Source: Lithospermum erythrorhizon (lineage: Eukaryota > Streptophyta > Magnoliopsida > Boraginales > Boraginaceae). Taken from it: DNA of 64,000 bases. The translations under genes were made by a program, and so were the position numbers. This document shows positions 1 through 13,040 of this stretch, piece after piece. Under the pieces are notes generated by a model. The model was not told where the DNA came from. It saw only the letters and a list, made by a program, of their open reading frames with translations, and made no database searches. Numbering within the stretch: position 1 is the stretch's first letter; the number at the start of each line of letters is the position of its first letter. The DNA lies in NCBI GenBank assembly GCA_019722365.1, contig JADFUC010000709.1:2727642-2791641 (forward strand). Direction: 5' to 3'.

Positions 1-330
1 GTGTGACCTTCTCTAATTCAAAGTATTTACGGAATATATCCTATATCTCGAAATATAGGTACGATTGATGTGTCATAAAATCATACGACGTTAATTGTAG
101 TTTCCTTCAATAGTTATTTTGATAAAAATAAAGATGTTGTATTTATATAACAGATTTCATTAGTGAAATAATAGTTATTTTGATATGTTTAATGTTCCAA
201 TTAAATCAAATATCATGATATAATATGTCATTTGTCTTTGCATAGCTAATCATATGCATATCTATTACACTCAAGTTGTCTCCTGGTACGTTTGAAGTGC
301 ACACGTTGACACCTTCGCCTCCTGTCTTCT

Positions 331-366
331 GCCACGTGGACACTCAAACTGAAATTTATATATACT
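331..366 (+). promoter_or_regulatory. Candidate KUP promoter: G-box/ABRE plus TATA box
   Basis: A palindromic CACGTG core within GCCACGTGGA (333-338) lies about 20 bp upstream of a TATA-like run (355-364). A further ACGT core and a TTGAC W-box-like site are at 302-310. The spacing resembles a plant core promoter with an ABA-response/G-box element. It lies about 490 bp upstream of the KUP start codon, so it would imply a 5' leader of about 450 nt, possibly spliced. Arabidopsis KUP6 is known to be ABA-responsive, which agrees with an ABRE. Use of this site as the promoter is inference. A second TATA-like run at about 748-757 is an alternative. Confidence 0.35.
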
Positions 367-827
367 CATCTCTTCAAACTAACGAAATCATATGTAGAAA
401 AATACATAAAAAGATAAATGCATCAAGAAACGTAAACTTATACCATCCAGCTATAGAGAAAGTTGCTTATACAATTATTTATCATATATGTGTACATGTT
501 TGTATTGTTATTATTATCATACAACTTTCTTTCATTATCACATACAAGCAAAATTTCCAACTTGTTAGGCTTTGATGCATTGGAATTAATCTTATTTATG
601 TTATGTTTCATTCTTGTGTATGCTAAAATATTAAAATATTTGGTGGTTTTGTCTAGTTTCTTATTTTAATATAGTTTGTCTCAGTTTCTATATATGTCAT
701 ATGTGTGTTAGAGTTTGCATTTTCTGGAAGTTCTTTACTGGGGAGGGTTATATAAAAAAAGGGTGAGTCTTTGATTAGTTGTTTTTTGTAATGAGAATGT
801 TAATCTGTGATTTCTAAGAGACCAATC

Positions 828-3800
828 ATGGATCTTGAAGTAGGGATGCATCATAATGGCATTAAGGTAATTTCATTATTGCAATAATTTATATTCATGA
901 AATGATTATTTGTGTTGATGGCTTTTTTCCTTAATGATTTTTGTTGTGTGTTGTTTGTTTGGGGTGCAGAAAGAATCATGGGGAACAGTGTTGTCATTAG
1001 CATATCAAAGTTTGGGTGTTGTTTATGGAGATTTGAGTATTTCACCATTGTATGTGTACAAGAGTACTTTTGATGAAGATATTCAACATTCAACAACAAA
1101 TGATGAAATTTTTGGTGTTTTATCCTTTGTTTTCTGGACTTTGACCTTAGTCCCCCTCCTCAAGTATGTTTTTATAGTTCTTAAAGCTGATGATAATGGT
1201 GAAGGAGGGACATTTGCACTTTATTCACTTCTCTGTAGACATGCTAGAATGAGTTCATTGCCTAGCTTCCAATCAGTAGATGAAGAGTTGTCAAATTATA
1301 AGAAGGGGATGGTTGGTATTTCAAGTTCAACTTTTGGGGATAGATTAAAATCTACTCTTGAGAAGTATAGAGTATTGCAGAGGATTTTGCTTGTTTTGGC
1401 TTTGATTGGTGCTTGTATGGTGATTGGTGATGGAATTCTCTCTCCTGCTCTTTCTGGTATTTTTCTAATCTTCTGAAATTTTGCCTAAATTTATGTAGCT
1501 TACACGCTCTGGCCTAAATATCTTTATACGTCAAACCAAAAAATCATAATATTTAAAAATTTCGAAGAAATAAATACGCTTAAAGATTTTGCATGGAAGT
1601 TTGACAATTAGTGTTGATTTATTTCTTATATGGTTCAATTGTTTTGGCATTGGTGTAGTATTTTCTGCCGTCTCTGGTGTGGAACTTCAAATGTCAAAAG
1701 AGCACCACAAATGTAAGGTTCTTCTTCTTTTTTCCCAGTGCATTTCAACACTCAATGTTTCCCTGCAGGCTTAATTGAACATAAGAACTCAATCTTTATA
1801 TTGCTTCTTGAAGTAACAATTTATCATGAATATTATTAATGTATAAATCAGTTTACTAATATTTATCACATATCATCAGATACAGCTAGCATAGAGTTTG
1901 TATATTATTAGTCTAGTTTGTATATATAGGCTATACATCTCTTTGTAATATTCATTCAAGAATAATATTCTTACTACCATCAGATTCTAACCTAAACAAA
2001 ACTTTTCTTTTCTTTTTACCTCATTGTCAGTCTAAGTTTATCAAAGCCACCCCACTTTTTTTCCTCCTAATTCAAGTGTAAGTGTAGGACCTACTCACCT
2101 CTCAATAACTCAAACAAATCTCCTACTCCCACGTCATCAACTAACAAAACACCCACCAATCATAAATTGCACCCTGCCCTTGCAATATCAAACATACACA
2201 CTCATGTTCCGGTTACTCTGGAGATGGAGAACGTTCTGTATTCTACATGGGCGGAACTCTTCAAAATTCATTGTCGTTCCTCCAAAGTCATCCATCATAT
2301 TCTTCCTTCTACTTGTTCTGAACCCTCTGATTCGTATAATGAGGATTGGGACACTCTTGATGCTACTGTATTGAAGTGGATTTATGCCACTATATCTACG
2401 GATCTCCTGCACACAATTATTGAAACAGATCTTACGGCAATAGAAGCTTGGAATAAACTTCAGGATATTTTTCAGGACAATGAAAGCTCAGAAGCTATCT
2501 CGAAAAGATTTTCGAGTACCTACATGGCAAATTCTCCTCTCGCTCGTTCGTTCTCTGCCAACGATTAAAAAGTTTGGCCGATCAACTCAAGAATGTCGGA
2601 GCCCCCGTTTCTAATAATCGGCTAGTTCTTCAAATGGTCTCGTCATATTTGAAGCTTATAACGCGTTGTACTCTCCTTCGTCAATCTACCCCTCTCCCAT
2701 CATTTTCTAAGGCTCGATCGATGGTTGTATTGGAGGAATCCGGCTTTGCTAAGCAAGCTCAACAATCTCATAACTCCTCTTCTCTTCGCTTGCAAATCAA
2801 CCAAATTTTATCGGACCTCACTCTAAATCTGTTCGCTTGCCTAAACCTCTTCAAACCCCGACCACCAAATTACACACAACCTGTGCCTTATCCCAACACG
2901 GGCCTGGCCCCACCAAATTCGGATACCGCCCCAACAAACCCCTCCTCCAGAGCGAGCCTGAGCCCATGGACCAGCCGTCCCTTGGCCATGCCTAGTCCAA
3001 CACGCCTCAGCCTAACAGTCCATGGAATTGGTCCCAACCTCCATGCCTCATCCATCCAAAGAACTGACCCGCAGCTCTGCCTCTATCACCTAACGTTTCA
3101 AATTTATCCAATTGTGTCATTTGTCAATGACCGTATCGATTCCCCGCAGCCCACTACCGACAACAGCCTTTGCAACTGATATTGCCCAAGCTATGCACAC
3201 ATTAGGTTTGAATCCAACTACACAATCGCACGGATAATCGGAGTTACATCTCATATGACTTCCGACCGAGGTACTCTTCCCTTTTATTTTAATTTCAGTC
3301 ATCATCATAATATTATCGTTGGAAATGGTCATTCCGTCTTTGCCACAATGTTATGGTCATACACTACTACCCCGTCCCAACCCACCTCTGCACCTTAAAA
3401 ATGTCCTTCATGTTCCTAAAATAATCAAAAACCTTATCTCTGTCAGAAAGTTTACAACTGATAATTGTGTATCCATTGAGTTTGACCCGTTTGGCTTTTC
3501 CGTGAAGGATTTTCTCAACTGCATTCAGATCGCTTAGACAAAGGAGAAAGCACCAGCAGCTTCTATCCTCACTCACCAAAGCTTCGACTCCAACTCCCTC
3601 CTTAATGTAAATAACATTACTTCGCTGAATTCTAGCTTATTTATATGACCAACGCCTAGGGTCATCCTGAGCCCCTGCTTTTGCATAGCTTCCATGAAAG
3701 AATAATTTTATTAAATGTCTGATGTGGCTTCGATTTTGTCGGGCCGTATACTTGTGAAACATAAAATCATTATTTAATAATTGTTGCCTATTACTACAAT

Positions 3801-6800
3801 GCCTTTGATATTCATAGTGATATTTGGACATCCATGTGTTAAGCCTGCTGTGTCATCGAGCATATTTAATCTTTGTAATGCATTATACTAATTTCCCTTT
3901 GATTCTTTTCCACTTACATAAATCTCAAGTGTATTCCACCTTCAAGTATGTTTCGAAAGCGTTAATTAGAACTCAATTTGACAAAGATATTAAATGCCCA
4001 ATAATCAATACATTAAACAATGCCTCCCAAATTTATGTACCACTCAATGGTACACTAAGGCTCCTCATGTCCATACACCCCTCAAACGGCAAAGCCGAAC
4101 GCACCATCAGACTTCCTCAACAATCACATCCGACTTATCATGACTCATGCCACCACGCTTCCACGCTTGGCATCACGCTTCCACATCAGACCTATCTCCT
4201 CACATTATTCTACCCCACAAGAACATAAAATCAGCCCCCAATACTTTGTATAACAACAAACAACCCACATACGATCATCTTCGTGTTTTTGGATGTCTTT
4301 GTTACCCACTTTTTCTCATCCACCAATTATCCATAAACTCAACCTAGTTCAACCCCTCAGGTCTTCTATTTAGGCTATCCTTCTAATCACCGAGGATACA
4401 ACTGTTATGACACCGCCACCGTAGTAATTGTGGTGCAGATAGACATGTCATTTTTATGAGACTCGCTTTCCTTTTCCATGACCACATCACCCCCTCCCAT
4501 TCTTACACCTTCCTGGATGATCCCATTCATCCTTCCCTTCTCCATCACAACAACCGTGACCCATGCAACCAGCCCACTGCCTCTCAATTTCTTTAGATCA
4601 ATTTTAGCACCAACTCCTTCCCCAGCCCAATGTCGCGAATTTCCAACTCAAATTTCAAATTAATTTCCAATTCCCAAATATTTCAACCAACTTCCACCCC
4701 ATAAGCCTATCCCTTCGCCCCACCCCCCACCCTCCTCTCGTCCTATCACAAGAAGCCAACATGGCATTGTAAAACCGAACCCCAAATATCTCCTTCTTTC
4801 CTCCACATCCCCGTCCCCTATTCCAAAAAATCCCGTGCATGCACTTAATGACCCTAATTGGAAAATGGCCATGATGAGGCCAATATGACGCTTAATTAAA
4901 AAATAAATACTTGGGGAATTAGTGCCTGCCTCGGTGTTAAAATTATTCGTCAAAATTCTTCGTCATAAATTGAATTCCTGGCGATTCTTTTGTGAGGTAT
5001 AAGGCTCACCAGAAAGTATGGAAAAATACAACAAAAGTGACATCATCATGTGTACTTTTAGCCCTATGAAATACGCTACTATTCGCAGACTATTCTCACT
5101 CTAGCTTTGTCTCAGCTTCTGGCCTATTCATCGCCTGATGTTAAGAACGCTCCTACGAAAAAATTTGTATGAAACTGTAATATGTATCACCATTATTGAG
5201 ATCCGGCCGTCTATCCCCATCATGTTTTCAAATTACACAAACTTTTATATGGTCTCAAGCAATCCCTCGAAGCTGTAGACGTTAGCTTGTCGTGAATTAT
5301 GTTTCCACTTAAGTGGTTTTATTCATGTGAATTAGATCATTCTCTATTTTATCTACCGGAAGTGGTAGAATACATTGCTTAATTCTTTATACGTGGATGA
5401 TATTATTCTCTAACGCTGCCTCCGAGTCTCTTCTGCATGTCTCTCTTTGTCCTTGTTGAATGTCAATTTGCTGAGCATTTGGATAAACTCGCTTATTTTT
5501 AAGTATTAATGTTACTCATCATGTGGTCTCTTCTTTCTTGAAGTGAAATACGCCGAGTCTATTATTGCTCGTATAAGATATGTCATTATTACGCAAATCT
5601 TCTCACACCTCTATCAATGATACTAAGTCCAAACTATTCTCTGGGCCCCACAAGTGATCCGCCTCTATTTCGCAGCTTGCTGTGGGCCCTTAATATCTCA
5701 TTACATTTTACTGCATTCATACATCTCTTACGCAGCTCAACAGAGCATTGCCTTTTGTATGCATGCTCCTATGATGTATCATATGGAGTTATTTATAGGT
5801 ACTCTAGACATGGCCCTCCACTTATGCTGCCAAAAGCTCCTTCTTGCACTTTAATTTTTATAATGACGCAGACAGTATAGGGTCAGCCTTGATAATGGTA
5901 GTTTTACTTCTGCTTTCTCACAGATTTTAAAATATAATCTTATCTCCTCATTTCAAGTCATTGCGCTACTATATCTCGCTCAAGTGTTTGGCGCATATCG
6001 TGGTGTCACAATGTCATCTCTGAAGCTCTTGTTTAAATTTGCTTTTGGAACTTCATCATCCTCTAACTAAAGCTACCATTGTATATCATGATAACGCAAT
6101 GCTTATCTACCTCTCCGAAAAATCCTACCAACATCAACGCAGCACCAAATACGTCGAAATTGACATACATTTTGTTGAGAAAAGTGGCTCGTGGTCATGT
6201 AATCAAGTTCTCATGTGCCTTCCCAGATATCAAATTGTCGACATCTTCACCAAAGTGCCCAATACCACTCATCTTATTTACAGTATTTTCGAGACACCTA
6301 ATGTCCTGGCCCTCCTCCTCATCTCGAATCGGGTGCCAGATAATAGAGTAAACTGGTAGCGAATATTTAACATATCTATGCCATAGGATTTGTATATTAT
6401 TGCTCTATATATAACCTATATATAACCACCAGCGCTCTAAATTTAACGACATCACCCAAATTTAACGACATCACCCAAAGCCCATGGCGCCTCATTCAGA
6501 TATGTTACCTCCACCCTAAAAAAAAAAAAACCCCTTACATCTCCTTGTAATATTGATTCACTAAATAATATTCTTGCAAATATTTCATTTGAAAAGATCT
6601 TCTGTGATCAAGAAATTTTATCCGGTTTGGTAAAATGTGAAAGCAATGGAATGGACAATGAAGAAATTATCATTTACTGTTTGACACACTTACCAACCAA
6701 AGGGACCCTAAAAAATTTCATGGTTAGAAAAAATTGTCTCTGTGTTGAAAAGTTTACCCTTCTTGGCATGTTGAATTTTTTTAGTTTTGTGGAAATGAGA

Positions 6801-9657
6801 GTTGAATTGTATAGTCAAGGGATGTTGTCCTATTTTTACCATATTTTTGAAGTTTTTGGACTTCACATGTTCTGAAGGGTAGTTATTATGAGGTATAGAA
6901 AATGAAATACTGGTTATCTGTTGGATGTATAGTCAAGTTATTTCTTTTCTTGAAATATTTTGAATGTTTGTCTCATAATTCCTTTGTAAATGACACTTAT
7001 AATTTTCTCCTAAAATGTGATAATCTGCAGATGTTGAAGTCCCTGTTACTTGTATCATACTGATCGCTTTGTTTGGCCTTCAACATTATGGCACCCACAG
7101 GGTCGGCTTCTTGTTTGCACCTGTGGTCATTTTGTGGCTTCTCTGCATCAGCTCCATTGGGTTATACAATATTTTACACTGGAACCCTCACGTGTATCGA
7201 GCATTATCTCCGTATTACATGTACAAGTTCTTGAAGAAAACAGACCATGGAGGTTTTAAAGCATTAGGGGGAATTCTATTGTGCGTAACTGGTAAAAAGA
7301 TTTACTATTTCCGGCCTAATTGTTGCTAGAAGCTTCTTTATTCTGTTCACTCGGGCACTCAAGTGAATACATATTTCATACTTTCAGGTTCCGAAGCAAT
7401 GTTTGCTGATCTAGGACATTTCTCTCAATTGTCAATAAAGGTAAGGGCTCAAATCAACTATATCAGCTAAATGAAGGTGCTGGTGTAGTTACCATAAATG
7501 TCCAGTACTCCATTCAGTCCATTGTCAATCAGACTGGGTGGTGCACTGATGCATGTCATATTTTCCGTCCTCGTGTTTTCTTCCTTGGATATATCTTAGA
7601 CCTCTATATTTGATTGCACTTTCATTGTTAAATATGAAGGGAGTATCCAAAAAGTTATTCAACTCAGGATTGAACTTCTTCGTCTAATCTCTTTAAAGCA
7701 TTTATAAGTCACGACTATTCCGTTTGAAAGAAAAAGCTACAATGCATCGAGTATCTGAGTGAAATATTGATAATGTGTATCAGCTCTGTCAGTATAATAA
7801 TCTGTAATAAATGATACGTATATGTTCATATGTAGTGATAATGTTATTTTATCTCTAAACGTTCCTTGTTATTGATTCAAGGTGTTTTATTGTTGTAAAT
7901 CTGCCTGTTTATCTAATTCTTCTCTGATGTTTTACAGATTGCTTTTACGGCTATGGTATATCCAGCTCTTGTCCTTGCATACATGGGGCAAGCTGCTTAT
8001 CTTTCTCAACATCATGAAATCGATAGTGACTATAGCATTGGATTTTATGTTTCTGTACCAGGTATGTATTTCCACGTCCTGTTTCCGAAAACTTGATTGC
8101 TTGATATCCTACTAAACTAATGCAATCTGAACTTTCTCAGAAAGCTTGAGATGGCACGTTTTAGTTATTGCTGTACTTGCTGCTGTTGTGGGAAGCCAGG
8201 CCATAATAACTGGAACGTTTTCCATCATAAAACAATGCTCCAGTCTCGGCTTCTTTCCTCCCGTGAAAACTGTCCACACGTCATCAAAAGTGCACGGCCA
8301 GATTTACATTCCCGAGATTAATTGGCTTCTGATGGTGTTATGCTTAGCTATCACTGTTGGTTTCAGAGATACAAGGCACATCAGTAATGCTTCAGGTAAG
8401 TTACTAGAATATGTTTTTCTGTATAAATATTTAGGACACTTGACTATTAATTAGTGTAGCTGTACTATTTCGTTCTCTACAATATTCAGTTGCCTCTTTC
8501 TTCAAGTTTGCTATTCTTCGAGCTTGAAGTGCTTCGTTGAGTTCTAATACTTCAGTATAGCATTAGGGTCGGCTGTTTATTCAAATATTGTTAATGTTGA
8601 ATCAGGTTTGGCTGTGATCACCGTGATGCTGGTCACGACTTGTTTAATGTCCTTAGTCATCGTCCTATGCTGGCACCAGAGCGTGATACTCGCCCTCTGT
8701 TTCGTGGTGTTCTTTGGAACAATTGAAACCTTATACTTCTCCGCTTCTCTAATTAAGTTCTTGGAAGGTGCTTGGGTGCCCATTGCTATTGCATTTGTCT
8801 TCGTGATTGTGATGTTCGTTTGGCATTATGGCACTCTGAAGAAATATGAATTCGATGTCCAGAATAAGGTGTCTGTTGACTGGCTTCTCAGCCTAGGCTC
8901 GAGCTTAGGCATTGTACGTGTTCGAGGCATCGGTCTCATACACACCGAGCTCGTCTCAGGTATTCCTGCAATTTTCTCCCACTTTGTCACAAATCTTCCA
9001 GCATTTCACCAGATCCTGGTGTTCCTTTGCGTCAAGGCAGTCCCCGTTCCACATGTAAAAAATGAAGAGCGGTTTCTCATTGGCCATATTGGCTCGGAGG
9101 AATATAGAATATACCGGTGCATCGTCAGGTATGGTTATCGTGATGCTCATAAGGATGATATGGAGTTTGAGAATGATCTCATTTTCAGTCTAGCTGAGTA
9201 CATAAGGTCACGAAAGGAGCCTAATGGTGTCGATAAGCATCCAGCAGCTGGCAAAATGGTAGTTGTTGGAAGCCCCTCGACGATTTTAGATGGAATTCGA
9301 GTATCTGAAGATGACGGGGACATCATCGAATTAGTAGGCACATCAGAAGTCAGAGAGATACGATCTCCAAGAGACGCGACGCCTCGGAAACGAGTGAGGT
9401 TCCACATTCCCGAGAGCCCAAGGATCGATAACGATGCCCTGGAGGAGCTGCAAGAGTTAATGGAAGCTAGGGAAGGTGGGATAGCATACATATTGGGTCA
9501 CTCTTATGTGAAAGCAAAGCAAGGATCAAATTTCTTTAAAAGAGTAGTCATTAACTTTGGGTATGATTTGTTGAGGAGAAACTCTAGACCACCATTTCAT
9601 GCATTGAGTGTACCTCATGCCTCTACTTTACAGGTAGGCATGGTCTCCTATGTATGA
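828..9657 (+). CDS. KUP/HAK/KT potassium transporter (KUP6/KUP8-like), 8 exons
   Basis: A plasma- or vacuolar-membrane K+ transporter of the KUP/HAK/KT family. Joined exons 828-866, 970-1456, 1659-1712, 7031-7291, 7388-7440, 7938-8061, 8141-8395 and 8606-9657 give 2325 nt, an uninterrupted 774-aa protein; all introns are GT-AG with matching phases. The start gives [13 protein letters not shown] followed by [16 protein letters not shown], the usual N-terminus of the KUP2/6/8 group. The family signature [19 protein letters not shown] is near residue 30, and the hydrophobic core fits the family's 12 membrane segments. A long cytosolic C-terminal tail holds a basic RKRVRF stretch near residues 685-690 and ends in the conserved [13 protein letters not shown]6/8 members mediate K+ homeostasis, turgor and guard-cell efflux under ABA control; that role is by homology. 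Intron 3 (1713-7030) is enlarged by a copia insertion that leaves both splice sites intact, so the gene looks functional. Confidence 0.95.
1850..1975 (+). repeat. Left LTR of the copia element in KUP intron 3
   Basis: This aligns with about 6353-6577 through CATAGAGTTTGTATATTATT, CATCTCTTTGTAATATT and AATAATATTCTT. It is followed by a degenerate tRNA-Met primer site. It is about 100 bp shorter than the right copy, mainly in its middle. The left boundary is approximate. Confidence 0.6.
6353..6577 (+). repeat. Right LTR of the copia element in KUP intron 3
   Basis: This matches the left LTR at both ends but contains about 100 extra bases in the middle. The extra part includes an exact 19-bp tandem duplication (6439-6457 and 6458-6476) and a run of 12 A. 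It ends in TTCTTGCA, fitting the CA terminus of an LTR. Confidence 0.6.
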
Positions 9658-10320
9658 TATTTTTTCTTCGTTTGTTTAGGACAATAATTTTTTACCTTGT
9701 ACATGTGTCGAATGTAATTTTTGTGAAACATGAAAGTAGGTAGGTTTAGTGATATGAAGATAAATAAGCCATTGAACATGAAGACTGTTTTACCTACGGG
9801 ATTATTCTAACGTCCAGATCCGGCCCATTAATCCATCCATTTCATTAACGGTCCGGTTTTCGCCTCTAAATTTGGAACCGAAACCCATGTTAATCGATCG
9901 CTAACCTGTGTGCTATAACCTAATTGGATTTTTTCTCGATTTTCTATGTTAAGTGATTCAACTATCCCTAACTCAATATAGAATTTTATCCGATTCAATT
10001 GATGTTTCTTGGATCAAAGCCCGGCCCAAAAATATCCACATATATTTCCATTCTAACTGATGTTAATGTCCCACCATGTGTCTCGTTGATATCTCGTAAT
10101 CGAATCGACCGATAATGTGCCTAATGAAGACCATAAGTTGAACTATAAGTGCATGCTTTTTCCTTTTTGCTAATACATTTATTTTGCATGATTGGTAAGT
10201 TATCAATCACTTCATTCCTATCATTAGTGTAAAAATCAATCACTTGCATTCGAATTAGATAAAATGATTTATTTCATTTGGCATACAATACTACTAATTT
10301 ATCTTCAATTAGGGGATTGA
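9658..10320. other. KUP 3' flank, no gene
   Basis: The probable 3' UTR of KUP follows the TGA at 9655-9657 and is then succeeded by AT-rich intergenic DNA. I see no coding exon, RNA gene or recognisable mobile element here. Confidence 0.6.
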
Positions 10321-10560
10321 AGATAAAGACAAATCATCTGTGGGTTTAATAATAGCGAGCTACCCGCCCGAAGTCTCTATCCAAGGCGCCCCAGGTTCGA
10401 CTCTCCCGGCATATTATACATACTTCCCACTTTCGCTTCCGTGGGACTTTCAACAGCCTTTCCAACGCCCACTTCATGGGAATTTTAAGAGTTACGTGGC
10501 TTGACATCGTGATTAATTCAGAACTCTATCGTTAAAGAAAAAAAAGATAAAAGACAAATC
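10321..10560 (+). mobile_element. tRNA-derived SINE with target-site duplications
   Basis: About 209 bp (10336-10544) is bounded by near-identical direct repeats: AGATAAAGACAAATC at 10321-10335 and AGATAAAAGACAAATC at 10545-10560. Near the 5' end is a pol III A-box-like run (TAGCGAGCTACC, about 10353-10364). About 30 bp further on is a near-consensus B box (GGTTCGACTC, 10394-10403). The 3' end is A-rich (TTAAAGAAAAAAA). Internal A/B boxes, an A-rich tail and 15-16 bp flanking duplications together are the standard signature of a tRNA-derived SINE mobilised by LINE machinery. It lies downstream of the KUP gene on the same strand. I cannot assign it to a named SINE family. Confidence 0.8.
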
Positions 10561-11580
10561 TAAAATTAGACAAACATAAAATTTGAGAAATTTTTAAAAT
10601 TAATTAAACAAAAATGTGTCCCACATATAATTAAGCTCAATAGGACATTTTAAAATTGGGTATGTCTTGATGACTACTTGTATAAGCTTTGTTTTTTGCC
10701 AATAATGAATCTCTCTCGTATGTATGATTTTTCCAAACGAGGTTATATACATGACAAAAACATATCTAATAAAACCTAAAAATACTTTAAAGAACTAAGA
10801 TCTCGCCCTTCTTGTAGGCAAAAACTATTTCCAAGGCTTCATTTATACAAGGTTCCGGTGAAAATAACCAATAGATCATGTAATCACATGAAAATGTCAT
10901 TCTTTGGTATTAAAATTAACTGATCATGGAGTGTATAATACTGTTAAATAGTTGGATTGTGTAGCTCCTATTCTTCTTAAATGGGCTGGAGCCTCAAATA
11001 GACGTATTCATTGTAAATGGGCTAGGTCCTTTCAAGTTTCAACTTCTGTTTTATAAACAACTGCCTCTGTATACTTCAATTTTGATTGAAACTATTGGTA
11101 ACATACTAACATTCAAGTGAAAAACTAAAAGCACTTAAGAAGTCAACCCCAATAAAATTGATTCACTCCTGTTAAATTTCCAGCTGAGTCTTTTTCTAGC
11201 GTTTCTCATTAAGATCATGTGGTCCAATGTGTCTCTCTCAAAATTGGTCTCACATTTGTGTAATCTTATGATGTCAATTTATTTAAAAGGGAGTACAGCT
11301 ATGCTGAGTACCTACTATCTAGCTCCTTATCTTTGTCCACTGTAAGGTCAACTCATAATTATAATTACAAAAGATTAATATATCTTAATATCCTAAGTAT
11401 TTATTCAATGAACCTAACCAACCTTTGTCCCTTGTCAATATTCGTTATCAAATCAGGTAAACTCCACGACATATTCCAATTGTACTCGTACAAGTTAATA
11501 CTTAATATTTACCATAGAAGTCTACATTGATTGATTAATGTAGATAGTGGAATTTTATTTAATAAAATTTATTTTATGAC
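10561..11580. other. Intergenic AT-rich stretch, no gene
   Basis: AT-rich DNA between the SINE and the gypsy-like element. The only longer open frame (11333-11530, +) has no recognisable similarity, splice context or codon bias. I see nothing functional here. Confidence 0.5.
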
Positions 11581-13040
11581 TTATTAATTAAATTAATTTT
11601 TAACCGATTACATGGTTAAGTATGTTGATTAGGTTCACTTGAGTTCTTTAACTAAATTCATAAGTCGAGAAAATAATAGATTCCGAATTAAAGACTGGAG
11701 ATATTAATTTTATGAAAATTAGAGTTTTGCCATTAATAAACCTAATTTAAATTTAAAATAGGTTTTCAAAACGCGGGCTTAAATTAATGAAACAAGGAAC
11801 GTCAAAATAATAAATAAATTCATCCTCGACTCCAAACAATTCCATAATAGGCTACCCATATTTCGAGAATAAGTCATGTAAAATATCCGACAACTGATCA
11901 TCCCTCAAATTCAACTAGCCAAGACTTCATGATCCACCCGAAACTAACCGACTAATTAAATCAAAAAGTTCGAAAGCCTATAAATACCCCATATTTTCGA
12001 AAATCAAAAAACAAGTCAAAGTGGGGAGAAAAAGCCATGTAAAGCCGCCGAAAAGCTCAAGAAAAGACAAATAGACACCCGAAACACCTGCATCACATTC
12101 AGTGAAGAAGACTCCGCGACACCAAGCACCAGCCTAGCGCCTCTAAACCATCAAGTAGCACAACTGAGTCTCCAAAGAAATAAAGAGTCTCCTCCCCAAC
12201 AAGTCAGATTAAACACGCCGGCCTCTCGTGACTACCTCTTACAAATCCGTAAGAGTGATCAAGCCAACGGCCCCTACCTCCTAAGCATCAAATAAGCGCC
12301 TCGAGAACAAGGTAAGCTGACCATCCTGTGTTCGATTTGCAGAAGAAACACTCAACCCCCTAAGTCAAATCAACAGCAGGACTGCTCCGGGCCGAAACCC
12401 CCGCTTCTACATCTAAAGAATAGATACAAGCGAAGTCAAAGCAAGTGCCCCCGCCGGGCCGAACCCAACCCAGTTTCCAGGCGGCTCACAAAAGCCCCAC
12501 CACGCGACATATCCAACAAAGTAGCGGGTGTAAATCCGCCCAACTAGCCCATATCCAAGTCAAAGCAGCGGCCCACCACTAGTTAGCCTACCTATCCAAC
12601 TGCCGAGGTCCAAGTCCTCCATCTAGCCCACATCTCAAGGATCCAAAGTTCAAGACAACGATCAAATCCAGACAACCACATCGACCCCGCGCCGTCAAGC
12701 ACTCGTCGACCACATATCCAAGTCAAAGGCCAACCCTCACACAAAAGCCCCGGCCCATGACATATCCAACTCCAAGACACAAGTTCAAATTTAACTCGAA
12801 AGTCCATATCAAATCAAGCCATAATCAGACGCCAAGATACGTGCAGGAGATAACTAGACTGATAATAACCCCAATCCGCTTATAAATATTCTTTGTACCA
12901 AAGAGGATTTCCTAAAGGGATTTTATTATCTGAGCTATAAATAATAAAATCTTTTCGCGATACAAATCTTCGCATGACTGGACTATCTCCGCCTTCGCTA
13001 CTCCCCCGACCTGCAGGTTCTCTCAAGATGAATAACAACA
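11580..13040 (+). repeat. First LTR of the gypsy-like element
   Basis: This pairs with about 17890-19340. Shared anchors include GTCATGTAAAATATCCGAC (11873 and 18173 regions), GGGCCGAA followed by CCCC (12390 and 18560 regions), GACGCCAAGATA (12830 and 19125 regions) and CAGCCCAACATACTACC (13050 and 19355 regions). Divergence is substantial, with many indels. The ends are estimated from loss of similarity, not from TG..CA termini. Confidence 0.65.

Larger units (their letters stand above)
1850..6577 (+). mobile_element. Decayed Ty1/copia retrotransposon in KUP intron 3
   Basis: A same-strand copia element. Short diverged LTR copies lie at about 1850-1975 and 6353-6577, sharing the segments around TTTGTATATTATT and CTTTGTAATATT. 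A weak tRNA-Met primer-site remnant (ACCATCAGATTC) follows the left LTR. Pieces occur in copia order but in shifting frames: gag (about 2220-2870, [20 protein letters not shown] and related text), GAG-pre-integrase (about 3300-3540, [17 protein letters not shown]), integrase (about 3950-4340, ending in [13 protein letters not shown]), reverse transcriptase with YVDDIIL at 5390-5410, and RNase H (about 6039-6290, [13 protein letters not shown] and [10 protein letters not shown]). Many stops and frameshifts make it non-autonomous. No convincing target duplication was found, so the ends are approximate. Confidence 0.85.

Noticed and set aside
9147..9491. 114-codon antisense frame in the last KUP exon
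   Set aside because: A shadow of the conserved KUP C-terminal coding frame on the opposite strand; no motif of its own.
10350..10420. Possible tRNA gene
   Set aside because: A- and B-box-like sequences are present, but no cloverleaf, anticodon arm or acceptor stem can be drawn. The A-rich tail and flanking duplications identify a SINE.
12592..12807. Tryptophan-rich minus-strand frame in the gypsy LTR
   Set aside because: It lies inside an LTR and is not conserved in the second LTR copy.
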